A DNA stretch of 64,000 nucleotides, taken from the NCBI RefSeq assembly GCF_013407595.1, contig NZ_JABEKX010000002.1, positions 124,001-188,000 of the forward strand, written 5' to 3'. The notes under the pieces are model-generated. The model worked only from the letters and a program-made list of their open reading frames with translations. It did not search any database and was not told where the DNA came from. The stretch is from Lacticaseibacillus absianus. Its GTDB lineage: Bacteria > Bacillota > Bacilli > Lactobacillales > Lactobacillaceae. A program made the translations under genes and the position numbers. Below are positions 44,306 through 52,702 of this stretch, one piece after another; within the stretch, counting starts at the first letter, position 1, and each line of letters starts with the position of its first letter.

Positions 44306-44490
44306 AATAACAGCAAGGGGCTGTGCCATAACGCGGTTTTAGCCCAGAGTATAAGAGCGATCCCCTGCAAAACCCGAACTTAGGTTTTGCGGGGGATCGC
44401 TCTTATACGGCTAGGGCGTTGCGTTATGGCACGTAACGTTCTGGAATAGTCGTGCCACCAGAGGTTATGGTACAGCGCCTTGCTGTTATT
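44306..44490. repeat. Nested inverted repeat, MITE-like
   Basis: Outer arms: 27 bases from 44306 (AATAACAGCAAGG...CCATAAC) match the reverse complement of the bases ending at 44490 with two mismatches. Inside lies a 26-bp stem (44349-44374/44383-44408) with an 8-nt loop and a single wobble, and a further GTGCCATAACGC/GCGTTATGGCAC pair (44323-44334/44421-44432). No coding capacity. The right arm overlaps the stop codon of the TetR gene. It could be a non-autonomous transposable element and also serve as a two-way terminator. Confidence 0.8.
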
Positions 44491-45124
44491 TCAGGAAGCC
44501 GTGTTCCAAGATGTCCATGTAGGTCATGACATTGGCGATCACGGGTTCAAATTCGTCGATCTTCATGTTCGGGTTGCGCTGCAGCATCGCCTTGCTCTGC
44601 TCCCCGATCAGATTGGTCATCGCCATCACAAGGGTGGCGACGTCGGTCGGGTCGATCCCGTCGCGCAGTGGTAGGCGGGCGAGGACGGGGCCAATCATGT
44701 CCGGGACGTTGGTCGACAGCAGGCGCTGCCAGATCGCCTGCACCTTGCCGCGCAAGCCCTCCGGCAGGTTGCCGGACTCCGCGTAGGCCGCCATGGCGAG
44801 TGTGAACTCTTCCGGGTAAGTCAGCTGGAGCTGGAGCTTATAGCGCGTCGCCCGGGCGACCATCTCCCGCAGGTCAGTCGAGTCCTGCCAGACACTGAGA
44901 TCGGCGACGGCCATGATCTTGTCGAAAGTGGCCTGAACGGTCTGTAGGTAGAGGTTGGCCTTCGAGCCGAAGTAGTGGAATACGAGCCCCTTGGAGACGT
45001 CCGCCGCGGCTGCAATGTCGTCGGTCTTGGCGTCGCGGTAGCCGTGCGTCGCGAATTCATGTTGGCTGGCGGCGAGGATGCGCGCCTGTTTCTCCGGGTC
45101 GATCGGTTGTCTGGTTCTTGGCAT
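44486..45124 (-). CDS. TetR/AcrR-family regulator of the ABC exporter operon
   Basis: 212 aa. HTH at about 12-58: RILAASQHEFATHGYRDAKTDDIAAAADVSKGLVFHYFGSKANLYL. The rest is a helical ligand domain. ATG at 45124 lies 8 bases after the permease stop, so it is the third gene of the exporter operon and probably represses it at 47705-47747. The final codons run into an inverted-repeat element. Confidence 0.9.
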   Translation of the reverse strand: MPRTRQPIDPEKQARILAASQHEFATHGYRDAKTDDIAAAADVSKGLVFHYFGSKANLYLQTVQATFDKIMAVADLSVWQDSTDLREMVARATRYKLQLQLTYPEEFTLAMAAYAESGNLPEGLRGKVQAIWQRLLSTNVPDMIGPVLARLPLRDGIDPTDVATLVMAMTNLIGEQSKAMLQRNPNMKIDEFEPVIANVMTYMDILEHGFLK

Positions 45125-45132
45125 GTTGTCAC

Positions 45133-46752
45133 CTAGTTTTCTAATAAGTCACGTCTAGCATACGCCAGGTAGCCGGCGATGAGCAAGGCGAGGCCCAGAG
45201 CCGTCATCCAGGCGGCCGGCCCCCACTGGACCTGACGCAGTGGGACGTTGTTGACCCAGCCATATGGCGTCAGCTGCTGTGCCCACTTCGGGAAGTCCAT
45301 CAGGCTGCCCAGGTACAGGGAGAAAAATCCGTAGGCGGGCAAGGCCCACGCGAGGTTTTGCCACTTCGGTAACAGGCCGACGAGTAGGGCGGCAACGCCG
45401 AATGTTGCGATCAGCGCCGGGGCGTACCCCCAAAAGGCGCGCATGAAGCGGGCCAGGCTCGGCATGTCTGCGCCCATCGAGGCCGCACCGGCGGCGGTCA
45501 TGCCGAGGACGGCGAGCGCGAATGCAATGATGGCGCAGACGAGCCCGAAGCCGGCGACGCTGAAGTACAGCCGGGCGCGGGAGACGCTGCGAGCGTGGAG
45601 TTGCTCGAAGTAGCCGTGCCGCTCGTCGCGGTTGAGCCGAAACAGGGTGATCAGCCCAGGGATGGTGGCGAGGATCACGAAGATGATCGCCAGTTTGTTG
45701 GCAAAGGATAAGACGATCGCCCGGTTCGCCAGGCGAAGCCCGGTGGTCCCGATCAGCTTGGCCATGGTCGGATTGGAGGCCATCAGATCACCGGCGGTCC
45801 CGAAGATCGAACCATAGGTCGCACCAAGGATGAATAGCGACACCAGCCAGATGATCGTACTGGTGCGCTCCAGACGTGCGACCAACGCCAGTGGCCCGCG
45901 CAGGAAGGCGCTTGCCGTCCGGCGGCCGTTGCGCTGCGGGAGCAGCCCAGCGCCGAGGTCGCGCGTTGTCCCCAACCACAGCGCAACCCCGCCGACAAGG
46001 GCGGTCAGCGCCAGCATCAGGCCGACTGGGGCCCAATTGTTGCCATCGTAGATCTCGAGTTTTTCGATCCAGCCGTAGATGGTCCACCAGGTCAGGTCAG
46101 GGTCCTGGATGTCCGTCCCCATGCGGGCGATGAACAGTAACCCGAGCCAGCTGTAGCTGATGATCGTCGCACCGCGGCCGGATTCAGCGATCTGGGCGGC
46201 GAGCAGGGTGAAGGCCCCGAACATCAGACCAAACGCGGCCAGCCCTAGCCCGAACAACCAGTTCCCGGCGATATCGGTGCCGGACATGCCGGATGCTTGC
46301 AGGCCGAGTGCCTCAAGCACACCAGCCCCGAGGTTGATCACGATCAGTTCCAGGACTGCGGCGCTCAGGCTCGCGCTGCGCCCGACGGCGTGCGCGCGGA
46401 TCAGCTCTGCGACGCCGGAGTCTTCTTCCGCGCGGGTCGCGTGCACGGCGAAGTAGATGTTCATCATCGCGACGAACAGCCCCATGAACACCATCATCTC
46501 AGCGGCGTACACGTTCGCGACCGTGTAAGGCTTGCTGGCGGTGAACGGGCCGAGCAACGAGACCATCGCGGGCGTCTTCAACGTCTCGACGATGGTGGCC
46601 ATGGTCTTGGGGGTGCCGTACAGCGTATCGAATTTGGCCGCCGCACCGGCCATCAAGCCGGCGAGCCCGATCAGCCACAGGGTGATCTTCAACCAATCCC
46701 GGCGCAGGGCTGACCGGAGCAAGAAGCCGGCTTTCGTGTTAGTGTTGCGCAT
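45133..46752 (-). CDS. ABC exporter permease (ABC-2/polyketide-antibiotic type)
   Basis: Membrane half of an exporter, 539 aa with about twelve helices, arranged as two repeats of six, as in the TetA-type/YhaP-like permeases annotated as exporters of polyketide antibiotics. Seen: FDTLYGTPKTMATIVETLKTPAMVSLLGPF in the first loop, NRDERHGYFEQLHARSVSRARLYFSV, GYAPALIATFGVAALLVGLLPKW. ATG at 46752 overlaps the ATPase stop by 14 bases. Substrate unknown, likely a hydrophobic toxic compound. Confidence 0.85.
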   Translation of the reverse strand: MRNTNTKAGFLLRSALRRDWLKITLWLIGLAGLMAGAAAKFDTLYGTPKTMATIVETLKTPAMVSLLGPFTASKPYTVANVYAAEMMVFMGLFVAMMNIYFAVHATRAEEDSGVAELIRAHAVGRSASLSAAVLELIVINLGAGVLEALGLQASGMSGTDIAGNWLFGLGLAAFGLMFGAFTLLAAQIAESGRGATIISYSWLGLLFIARMGTDIQDPDLTWWTIYGWIEKLEIYDGNNWAPVGLMLALTALVGGVALWLGTTRDLGAGLLPQRNGRRTASAFLRGPLALVARLERTSTIIWLVSLFILGATYGSIFGTAGDLMASNPTMAKLIGTTGLRLANRAIVLSFANKLAIIFVILATIPGLITLFRLNRDERHGYFEQLHARSVSRARLYFSVAGFGLVCAIIAFALAVLGMTAAGAASMGADMPSLARFMRAFWGYAPALIATFGVAALLVGLLPKWQNLAWALPAYGFFSLYLGSLMDFPKWAQQLTPYGWVNNVPLRQVQWGPAAWMTALGLALLIAGYLAYARRDLLEN

Positions 46753-47653
46753 CCGCTTCCCCGCCTTCCTGATTGTAATAGCGCAGGAACAGGTCCTCCA
46801 GCGTCGGTGGGGTGCTCTGCAGGGCGGTGATGCCCAGCGGCGCGAGCGCCGACATCACGCTGCCGAGCGCCTCGGAGTCAACGGCAAAGGTCGCCTTGTG
46901 CGCGTCGGGAGCATCGAAGTGATGGACCGCGGGCAGCGACTGGATCGAAGCCAGCGGCAGGGTGGTCGTGACGGTCACCTGGGTGCGGGAGAGCTGGCGC
47001 ATGTCGTCCAGTGTCCCGGTCTCGATGATCCGACCATCGCGGATGATCCCGATCCGATCACACATCCGTTCGACTTCGCTCAAGATATGGCTGGACAGCA
47101 GGACACTTTTGCCTGCGGCCTTGAGCGCAAGGACTTCTTGCTGAAAGACTTCTTCCATCAGCGGGTCAAGGCCGCTGGTCGGCTCGTCGAAGATGTACAG
47201 CTCGGCGTCGGTCGAAAACGCGGCGATCAGCGCGACTTTTTGCCGGTTGCCTTTGGAGTAGGTGCGGGCCTTCTTGCGCGGATCGAGGTCGAACTTCTGG
47301 ATCAGCGCATCGGTGCGGGCCGTGTGGGCCTGGTCGTTCAGGCGCAGGAACAAGTCGATCACCTCGCCACCGCTGAGGTTCGGCCACAGGTAGACATCTC
47401 CGGGCACATAGGCGAGGCGCTTGTGGATCGCAACGGCGTCGGTCCAGACGTCTTGACCGAAGATCGTTGCCCGCCCGCCGGATTTTTGGAGGATGCCAAG
47501 CAGGGTACGGATCGTCGTCGACTTCCCGGCGCCGTTGGGCCCGATGAAGCCGAATACCTCACCGGGATTGACCGTGAGGGTAATGTCTTTGAGGGCCTTG
47601 AATGAGCCAAAATTCTTCTGAAGCTGATCGATCACAACGACGGGTTGTGTCAT
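46739..47653 (-). CDS. ABC exporter ATPase
   Basis: 304 aa. Walker A FIGPNGAGKSTTIRTLLG, Q-loop (VWTDAVAIHKRLAYVPGD), signature YSKGNRQKVALIAAF (variant of LSGGQ), Walker B ELYIFDEPTSGLDP, switch His LLSSHILSEVERM, and the DrrA-type C-terminal extension. ATG at 47653 follows GGAGGCATCC; a longer frame has no ribosome site. First gene of the ATPase-permease-TetR operon. Confidence 0.92.
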   Translation of the reverse strand: MTQPVVVIDQLQKNFGSFKALKDITLTVNPGEVFGFIGPNGAGKSTTIRTLLGILQKSGGRATIFGQDVWTDAVAIHKRLAYVPGDVYLWPNLSGGEVIDLFLRLNDQAHTARTDALIQKFDLDPRKKARTYSKGNRQKVALIAAFSTDAELYIFDEPTSGLDPLMEEVFQQEVLALKAAGKSVLLSSHILSEVERMCDRIGIIRDGRIIETGTLDDMRQLSRTQVTVTTTLPLASIQSLPAVHHFDAPDAHKATFAVDSEALGSVMSALAPLGITALQSTPPTLEDLFLRYYNQEGGEADAQH

Positions 47654-47704
47654 AAGGATGCCTCCAATGGGCGCGTCTGGCGCCGGTGATTTGATTACGG
47701 CTAG

Positions 47705-47747
47705 AGTGTACGCCCTGTTGTCCAATTGGTCAATGACTGACGAGTCA
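47705..47747 (-). promoter_or_regulatory. Exporter promoter with putative TetR operator
   Basis: Minus strand: TTGACC (47733-47728), 17-bp spacer, TACACT (47710-47705). Just upstream, TGACT-N4-AGTCA (47734-47747) forms an inverted repeat touching the -35 box, suitable for the TetR protein of this operon. Confidence 0.6.
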
Positions 47748-47772
47748 ATTTTTGCGTTTTGACCCGCTGACG

Positions 47773-47807
47773 CAAGAAGACCAGCCCACATCGGGCCGGT
47801 CTTCTTG
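47773..47807 (-). terminator. Hairpin at the end of WxL cluster B
   Basis: CAAGAAGACC (47773-47782) pairs with GGTCTTCTTG (47798-47807), directly after the stop of the WxL gene. No T run of note, so terminator strength is uncertain. Confidence 0.65.
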
Positions 47808-49433
47808 TCATGGCAAGGCGTCGAGCGTCGGGATCGCGGTCGTCAGCGTCCAATCGACGGTCGCGCTGAAGTGGGTGCGATCGACCGCTTGACGCAGCGC
47901 AGTCGCCGTCGCGATCAGCGGCAGGGTCGCGCTGCCGGTCCTGCTGGCTGCGACCAGTTGGCTGGGGCCGTTGGGGAGCAGCCGGACCGTCTGCTCGTCT
48001 AAGGTGAAGGCGAGGACGAAGGGGAACCCGGCACGGCCGGTGTGTAGCTGCGCGCTGAGTTGCCACGGTTCAGCGCCTTCGAACTCCGGCGGGCGCGTGT
48101 CGCGGATCGCCACCGGCCCTGCCTTGAGCGCTGGGACCGCACGGGCGTCGTAGAACGTCGCCCAGTCCATCTGCCAGCGGAGGTGCGTCGGGGCGTGAAG
48201 CGTCAGGTGGCCAGGACCATGGTGAACACTCAGCCCCGCGTAGTTCGTGCTGTAGGTGTAGACGTGGCCCGCCTGTGTGGCGGTGAGCACGAGCTGCAGG
48301 ACGTCGGGGGTCCCGGCTCGCTGGGCAAGGCGCGCGTGGCGCATCGCCGCACCGGTCCGGTTCAGGGTCAAGGCGACCGCATCGTCGCTCAGCGTATTGG
48401 TCTGGCCGCTGGCATTGGTCACACCGAGCGCCGGGGTCAGCGCGGTGTCACTGTCCGGGTCTAGTTGTGGCCCGTGGTCGGCGGCCGTGGTCGAGTAGCG
48501 GAACCACTGGTAGTGCCAAGTGGCGTCCGGCAGCAAGTTGGCCAGGCTGACCAACCCGTTCGGGGCGTGCGTGAAGGTCCGTGCTTGGTGCTGGTCGAGG
48601 TCAAGGTCCAAGGCGGTGAGCCCGCCGACGAGCACGGTGTGGGTCGCCTCGATCGGTCCGCTAGTCACACGGAGGGTCTCCGGAAACCCGGCGCGGGTCG
48701 GCGCCCAGTTGATCGCTTGTGGCATCAGCGGGGTCAGCGCGGTGCTGCCACCGTGGATCGGTGCGACACGTAACCCCGCCGAACCCGACCAGGTGAGCGG
48801 TGCGGTCGCGTTGCTTGGCCATACGGTCGCCGTCGCCGGCCACCACGGGTCGTCCCCCAGGGCAGGCAAAACGGTGGTTGGACCGGTGATCGTCAGCTTG
48901 GTCGGTGGGATCAGCGTCGGGGTCACCTCAAGCTGGACCATGTTGCTCGCGTAGCTCGTCGTTTTGGTGTCGCGACCGGCGGTGAACTGAAAGAAATAGA
49001 CGCCAGGTGTCGGCGGGACGTATTCCATCCGCCCGTCGAACTTGTAGGTGAACGCAGCGGCGGTGTGGGTCTCGGACTGGGTGTGGACGCGCGTGGCGAC
49101 GTACGGCGCGGTGTCGCTGACCTGCCAGACGTGGAGTGTGATCACCAGCTTGGCCCACAGGTCGTTCAGCACAGCGCGTTGGTAAAGGTAAGGGACGATC
49201 AAGGTCCCACCAGCCTTGAGGGACAGCCCGGGTTGATTCGGAGTCGGCGCGCGGAAGCCGTTAACAAAATCCGAGCCTGGCGCAGTCGGTGCGATATAGG
49301 CCGGTGCCCAGCGGCTGACCTGCGGGAGGATCGGGGTCGTGATGGCGTGTGTCCGGTGATGCGGCGCCCAGCCCAGTAAGCAACCGATCAGGGCGACGAT
49401 CACCAGGTACACGCGGCGATCAGTGCGTGGCAT
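47808..49433 (-). CDS. Long WxL-type surface protein (cluster B)
   Basis: 541 aa. Signal-like N-terminus (VYLVIVALIGCLLGWAPHHRTHA), then several beta-rich domains, including an Ig-like middle (LTITGPTTVLPALGDDPWWPATATV) and a C-terminal WxL domain with PWQLSAQL at about 430 and ATVDWTLTTAIP near the end. Comparable long proteins close other WxL clusters. ATG at 49433 overlaps the LPxTG stop by 14 bases. Last gene of cluster B. Confidence 0.82.
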   Translation of the reverse strand: MPRTDRRVYLVIVALIGCLLGWAPHHRTHAITTPILPQVSRWAPAYIAPTAPGSDFVNGFRAPTPNQPGLSLKAGGTLIVPYLYQRAVLNDLWAKLVITLHVWQVSDTAPYVATRVHTQSETHTAAAFTYKFDGRMEYVPPTPGVYFFQFTAGRDTKTTSYASNMVQLEVTPTLIPPTKLTITGPTTVLPALGDDPWWPATATVWPSNATAPLTWSGSAGLRVAPIHGGSTALTPLMPQAINWAPTRAGFPETLRVTSGPIEATHTVLVGGLTALDLDLDQHQARTFTHAPNGLVSLANLLPDATWHYQWFRYSTTAADHGPQLDPDSDTALTPALGVTNASGQTNTLSDDAVALTLNRTGAAMRHARLAQRAGTPDVLQLVLTATQAGHVYTYSTNYAGLSVHHGPGHLTLHAPTHLRWQMDWATFYDARAVPALKAGPVAIRDTRPPEFEGAEPWQLSAQLHTGRAGFPFVLAFTLDEQTVRLLPNGPSQLVAASRTGSATLPLIATATALRQAVDRTHFSATVDWTLTTAIPTLDALP

Positions 49434-49755
49434 GGGTAGCCTCCTTTCTCCGGTGGGTCAGGACCAGGCACCAGCCGCTCAGCACGAGGAGCCCGACCAG
49501 CCAGCCGCCAGGCGTGTTGCCAGTGGCCGGCAAGCGGCCGGTGCGACGCGAGGTGGTCGGCGCCGGGACGACGGTCTGGACCGGCTGCGGTGGTGAGATC
49601 GGCGGCAGTGATGGACTGTCGGTCGTCACGAGCAGCTGGGCGTGGCTGTGCTGATGGTGCGCCGCAGCTGCCACGGACTCGGTGGCGGGGCCCCACAGTG
49701 CGAGGGTGAGGAGACTGCCAAACACCAGGGCCCGGCCTGACCATGCGGGCGTCAT
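49420..49755 (-). CDS. Small LPxTG sortase-anchored protein (cluster B)
   Basis: 111 aa. Signal peptide to about 35, a His-rich segment (AAHHQHSHAQ), Pro-rich stalk, sorting motif LPATGN, membrane helix (WLVGLLVLSGWCLVL) and basic tail. ATG at 49755 follows GGGAGGCAACGCC and overlaps the DUF916 stop. It mirrors the small anchor of cluster A. Confidence 0.85.
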   Translation of the reverse strand: MTPAWSGRALVFGSLLTLALWGPATESVAAAAHHQHSHAQLLVTTDSPSLPPISPPQPVQTVVPAPTTSRRTGRLPATGNTPGGWLVGLLVLSGWCLVLTHRRKEATHATH

Positions 49756-50723
49756 GGCGTTGCCTCCCGCCGGTGCTGGCGCCAGAGCAACAGCAAGAGG
49801 AGCAAGACCACACCGGCCAGGCCCAGGGACAGCCACATCCACGGCCCGAGACGCGTAGGGCGAGCCCCTGGCCGGGCGGCGGTGGCCGTTGCCTTGATCG
49901 TGAAGTGGTCGCGTAGCTGGTAACGCTGGCGGCCCGATCGCAGCGTAACGGCCACGGTGTAGCGACCGGGCCCGAGCTGGCGGGCCGCCAGGGGCAGATT
50001 CAGCGGCATCACGCTGGTCGGGGCCATCTCGGCTTGGGTCAGCTGCTGGCGGGTCACTTGATGGCCAGCGGCCGTGGTCACGGTGGTCGTCAGGGTGATT
50101 GCGCCGAATGTGCGCGGGCTGTGATTCGTCAGCAAGGCGCTGACCGCCAGTCCGGTCGGACGTGACAGGAGCTTGGCTTGCTTCAGCGACAAGCGCGGGC
50201 GCGCTGGGGGTGGCGTCGTACCGGTCAGGTGGATCGGTACCGCCATGGCGAAGCGATTCTGAAGCCCTTCGCCGGCCTGGTCGGCTTGGCGGTCGCGGCG
50301 CACGTACAAGGCCCCGAGAAGGTCCCCCGGCACCCCGGTCGCCGGCACCTGGACCCGGACGGTCACCGTCTTGGTCGAGTGGGCGCCCACGCTCAGCGTG
50401 GGCGCCGTGAGGCGAGCGAAGTGACTCAAGCGCGTCGTTTCGCTAGGCTGTGGGGTCCCGGGGACATAGGTAATCTTGCCCTCGGGCCCGGTGCTGGCAT
50501 CGGTGACTTGCGCGGTGTAGGTCGCCGCAGTATCGGTCAGGTTGCTGACGCGAAACTGCAGGTGACGGTCGGCGTTGGCGGGCAGCGTGAGGCGGACGTA
50601 GCTAGTCACCGCCGAATCCGGCACGGCTGACGTCAGCGTAAAGCCGGCACCAGATTCGGCACCGGCCACAGGCGTCGCCGGCAAGCTCAAGGCGATCAGC
50701 AAAAGGAAGACTAAGTGACGCAA
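49752..50723 (-). CDS. DUF916/DUF3324 WxL-interacting surface protein (cluster B)
   Basis: 323 aa. Signal peptide to about 22, DUF916 (FTLTSAVPDSAVTSYVRLTLPANADRHLQFRVSNLTDTAATYTAQV..., then ITYVPGT), DUF3324, a membrane helix near the C-terminus (WMWLSLGLAGVVLLLLLLLW) and basic tail QHRREATP. Same architecture as the protein at 42196 but clearly diverged, so the two clusters are not a recent duplication. Confidence 0.9.
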   Translation of the reverse strand: MRHLVFLLLIALSLPATPVAGAESGAGFTLTSAVPDSAVTSYVRLTLPANADRHLQFRVSNLTDTAATYTAQVTDASTGPEGKITYVPGTPQPSETTRLSHFARLTAPTLSVGAHSTKTVTVRVQVPATGVPGDLLGALYVRRDRQADQAGEGLQNRFAMAVPIHLTGTTPPPARPRLSLKQAKLLSRPTGLAVSALLTNHSPRTFGAITLTTTVTTAAGHQVTRQQLTQAEMAPTSVMPLNLPLAARQLGPGRYTVAVTLRSGRQRYQLRDHFTIKATATAARPGARPTRLGPWMWLSLGLAGVVLLLLLLLWRQHRREATP

Positions 50724-50743
50724 GGGGACCTCCTTAGTGGGGG

Positions 50744-51346
50744 TTACAAGCCGGCCGGCGTGGCGGCGGCAGGGGCAAGGGTCCAGGTCAGATCAGCGGT
50801 GAAGCGATCGCCTTTTTTGACCTGCAACTGTGTGCCGGTCTGGGTCAGTTTGACGTGCAAGCCATCGGCCGCCAGTGCCTGGGTCCCACGGATGCTGGCA
50901 GGGCTTACGACCAGCGTCGCGTTACCGTTGGTCGTCAGCTCACCGTTAGCCGCAAAGGCGGGGTCGGTGACGGTCGTGTTGAAGGCCAGGGCGCTGGTGT
51001 TCAGCTCACCCGCCCGGGCGTTGCGGAACGCTCCGAGTTGGGTGGTCAGGGTCCAGCCGTTGGCGTCATCGAACGGGCGCGCGTCGAGCACGATCAGGTC
51101 CTGATCGGCGGTCGCGGTGCGTTCGAAGCCGTTGTAGATCGCTTCGGCGGCGACGGTCTTGAAGTCGAAGTTCGGCGCCTGGATCAGCGTCAAGCCGCCG
51201 TCTGCCGGATCGGTATCGGTGATCTGGACGGTCGCGGTGGTCTGATCGGTGACCTTGGCTTCGGCAGCGGCGACGGGGGTCAGTTGCGCGCTTGCCAGTA
51301 GCAGGCCAGCGAAGGCGGCGGTCAGTAGGGTCCGGGTATGAAACAT
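50744..51346 (-). CDS. WxL-domain surface protein (cluster B)
   Basis: 200 aa: signal peptide (MFHTRTLLTAAFAGLLLASAQLTPVAAA), then a WxL domain with DDANGWTLTTQLG and, near the end, TADLTWTLAPAA. ATG at 51346 follows AAGGAGGAA; upstream in-frame starts lie in the leader. First gene of the minus-strand cluster B. The upstream region (about 51440-51470) is AT-rich with TATAAT-like boxes. Confidence 0.9.
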   Translation of the reverse strand: MFHTRTLLTAAFAGLLLASAQLTPVAAAEAKVTDQTTATVQITDTDPADGGLTLIQAPNFDFKTVAAEAIYNGFERTATADQDLIVLDARPFDDANGWTLTTQLGAFRNARAGELNTSALAFNTTVTDPAFAANGELTTNGNATLVVSPASIRGTQALAADGLHVKLTQTGTQLQVKKGDRFTADLTWTLAPAAATPAGL

Positions 51347-51543
51347 TGAGTGGTTCCTCCTTAGGTTGTTAGCAATTTGATCTATCGCTACGAAAATCGT
51401 ACCAGATAGTTTCATCACGAACAACGTGAATAACTATTATTATTATAGGATTTTATTTATATAAACAAGGTTATCGTGACCGCTTCCGTCGAAGCCTTTT
51501 CGAACCGAATTTTCCTAGTGGTATAGGCCGAACTGCACGACGC

Positions 51544-51575
51544 AAAAAAAATCCGCCGAGCGACTGCTCAGCGGA
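51544..51575 (-). terminator. Terminator of the small membrane-protein gene
   Basis: A 10-bp stem (51552-51575, one wobble) with a 4-nt loop; on the minus strand it is followed by eight T (51551-51544). Confidence 0.92.
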
Positions 51576-51591
51576 CCAGAATTATTTTTTG

Positions 51592-51795
51592 TCAGTGGGC
51601 CTGGCGGTGATGCTTGACGGCGATCACGATCGCCCAGACCACGGCGACAGCCAAGAGGGCGTAGCCGAGCGGCACCGTGAAGAAGAAGGGTTCATGCAGC
51701 CAGCCAGCGCGGTCGAGCCACGAGAAGTGGGCACCGATCAGCGGCAGTGCGATCGCGACGATCGCAAGTAGTAGTGGGTAGCGGTACTTGGTCAT
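51592..51795 (-). CDS. Small membrane protein, unknown
   Basis: 67 aa with two hydrophobic helices (PLLLAIVAIALPLIGAHF; FTVPLGYALLAVAVVWAIVIAV) and a basic, His-rich end. No family recognised. ATG at 51795 follows AGGAGG with good spacing; the longer frame lacks a site. Has its own strong terminator, which supports it as a true gene. Confidence 0.75.
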   Translation of the reverse strand: MTKYRYPLLLAIVAIALPLIGAHFSWLDRAGWLHEPFFFTVPLGYALLAVAVVWAIVIAVKHHRQAH

Positions 51796-51943
51796 AAGGC
51801 ACCTCCTATTGCGCTGATTATAGCAGGTCGGCGGGCCCGACGTGGTCAAGATTTCATTAAATCATCACGCTTTCTTCACGAATTGGTCCGGCCCGCGTCG
51901 TCAGTACGGCGGACAATGACGCTAATCATGAGGAGGCGAGGGA

Positions 51944-52702
51944 ATGCAAGCATTTGAACGATCGATCACCCCGGGGGCCGCACCACACGGTCGGACGATG
52001 GTGCTGGATAAGGGCCTGGGGCTGAATGCGGTCACCGATCTGATCGCCACGGCCGGGGCGTCGATCAGCTGGGTCAAATTCGGCTGGGGGACTGCGGCGA
52101 CGATGTCGGCGGACTTGATCGCCGCGAAGACGGCGAGGTACCGCGCCGCGGGGATCGTGCCATACCCAGGCGGCACGCTGCTGGAGGTCGCTGTGGCGGC
52201 CGGCCGCGCTGACGCGTTTTTGGCCGAAGCCAAGGCACTGGGCTTCACCGCCATCGAGGTCTCGGATGGGTCGACGACGATCGCCCCTGAGGTGCGCCGC
52301 GCGTTGATCCAGCAGGCCCGCGCGGCCGGGCTGACGGTCCTCACGGAGGTTGGCAAGAAGACCCCGGCGCTCGACCACGAGCTGACGGTGGCCCAGCGGC
52401 TGGCGCAGATCCAGGCCGACCTCGAAAGCGGGGCAGAAGCGGTGATCCTTGAGGCGCGCGAAGCCGGCAAGAACATCGGGATCTACGACGCCAACGGTGA
52501 CATCATTGCAGACGAGCTGGCGGCCTTGGCGACCGCGGGCGTCGACCAGTTGATCTTTGAAGCCCCGTTGAAGGCCCAGCAGGTCGCCCTGATCCTCAAG
52601 TTCGGACCGGGGGTCAACCTCGGCAACATCGCCTACGATGAGGCGACGTCGCTGGAAACGCTGCGTCGCGGTCTGCGCGGTGACACCGTGGGGCGCGTCT
52701 GA
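51944..52702 (+). CDS. comA: Phosphosulfolactate synthase (ComA family)
   Basis: TIM-barrel enzyme family that adds sulfite to phosphoenolpyruvate to make phosphosulfolactate, first step of coenzyme M synthesis in archaea and of sulfolactate in some bacteria. 252 aa, normal length. Seen: MVLDKGLGLNAVTDLIATAGASISWVKFGWGTA, IVPYPGGTLLEVA, GFTAIEVSDGSTTI, VLTEVGKKTP, AVILEAREAGKNIGIYD, LIFEAPLKAQQ, GNIAYDEATSLETLRRGLRGDT, all in family order. ATG at 51944 follows GAGGAGG. Its stop shares one base with the next start. True product here is untested. Confidence 0.88.
   Translation: MQAFERSITPGAAPHGRTMVLDKGLGLNAVTDLIATAGASISWVKFGWGTAATMSADLIAAKTARYRAAGIVPYPGGTLLEVAVAAGRADAFLAEAKALGFTAIEVSDGSTTIAPEVRRALIQQARAAGLTVLTEVGKKTPALDHELTVAQRLAQIQADLESGAEAVILEAREAGKNIGIYDANGDIIADELAALATAGVDQLIFEAPLKAQQVALILKFGPGVNLGNIAYDEATSLETLRRGLRGDTVGRV

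Noticed and set aside
44323-44432. Intact insertion sequence
   Set aside because: Ends look transposon-like but there is no transposase frame between them.
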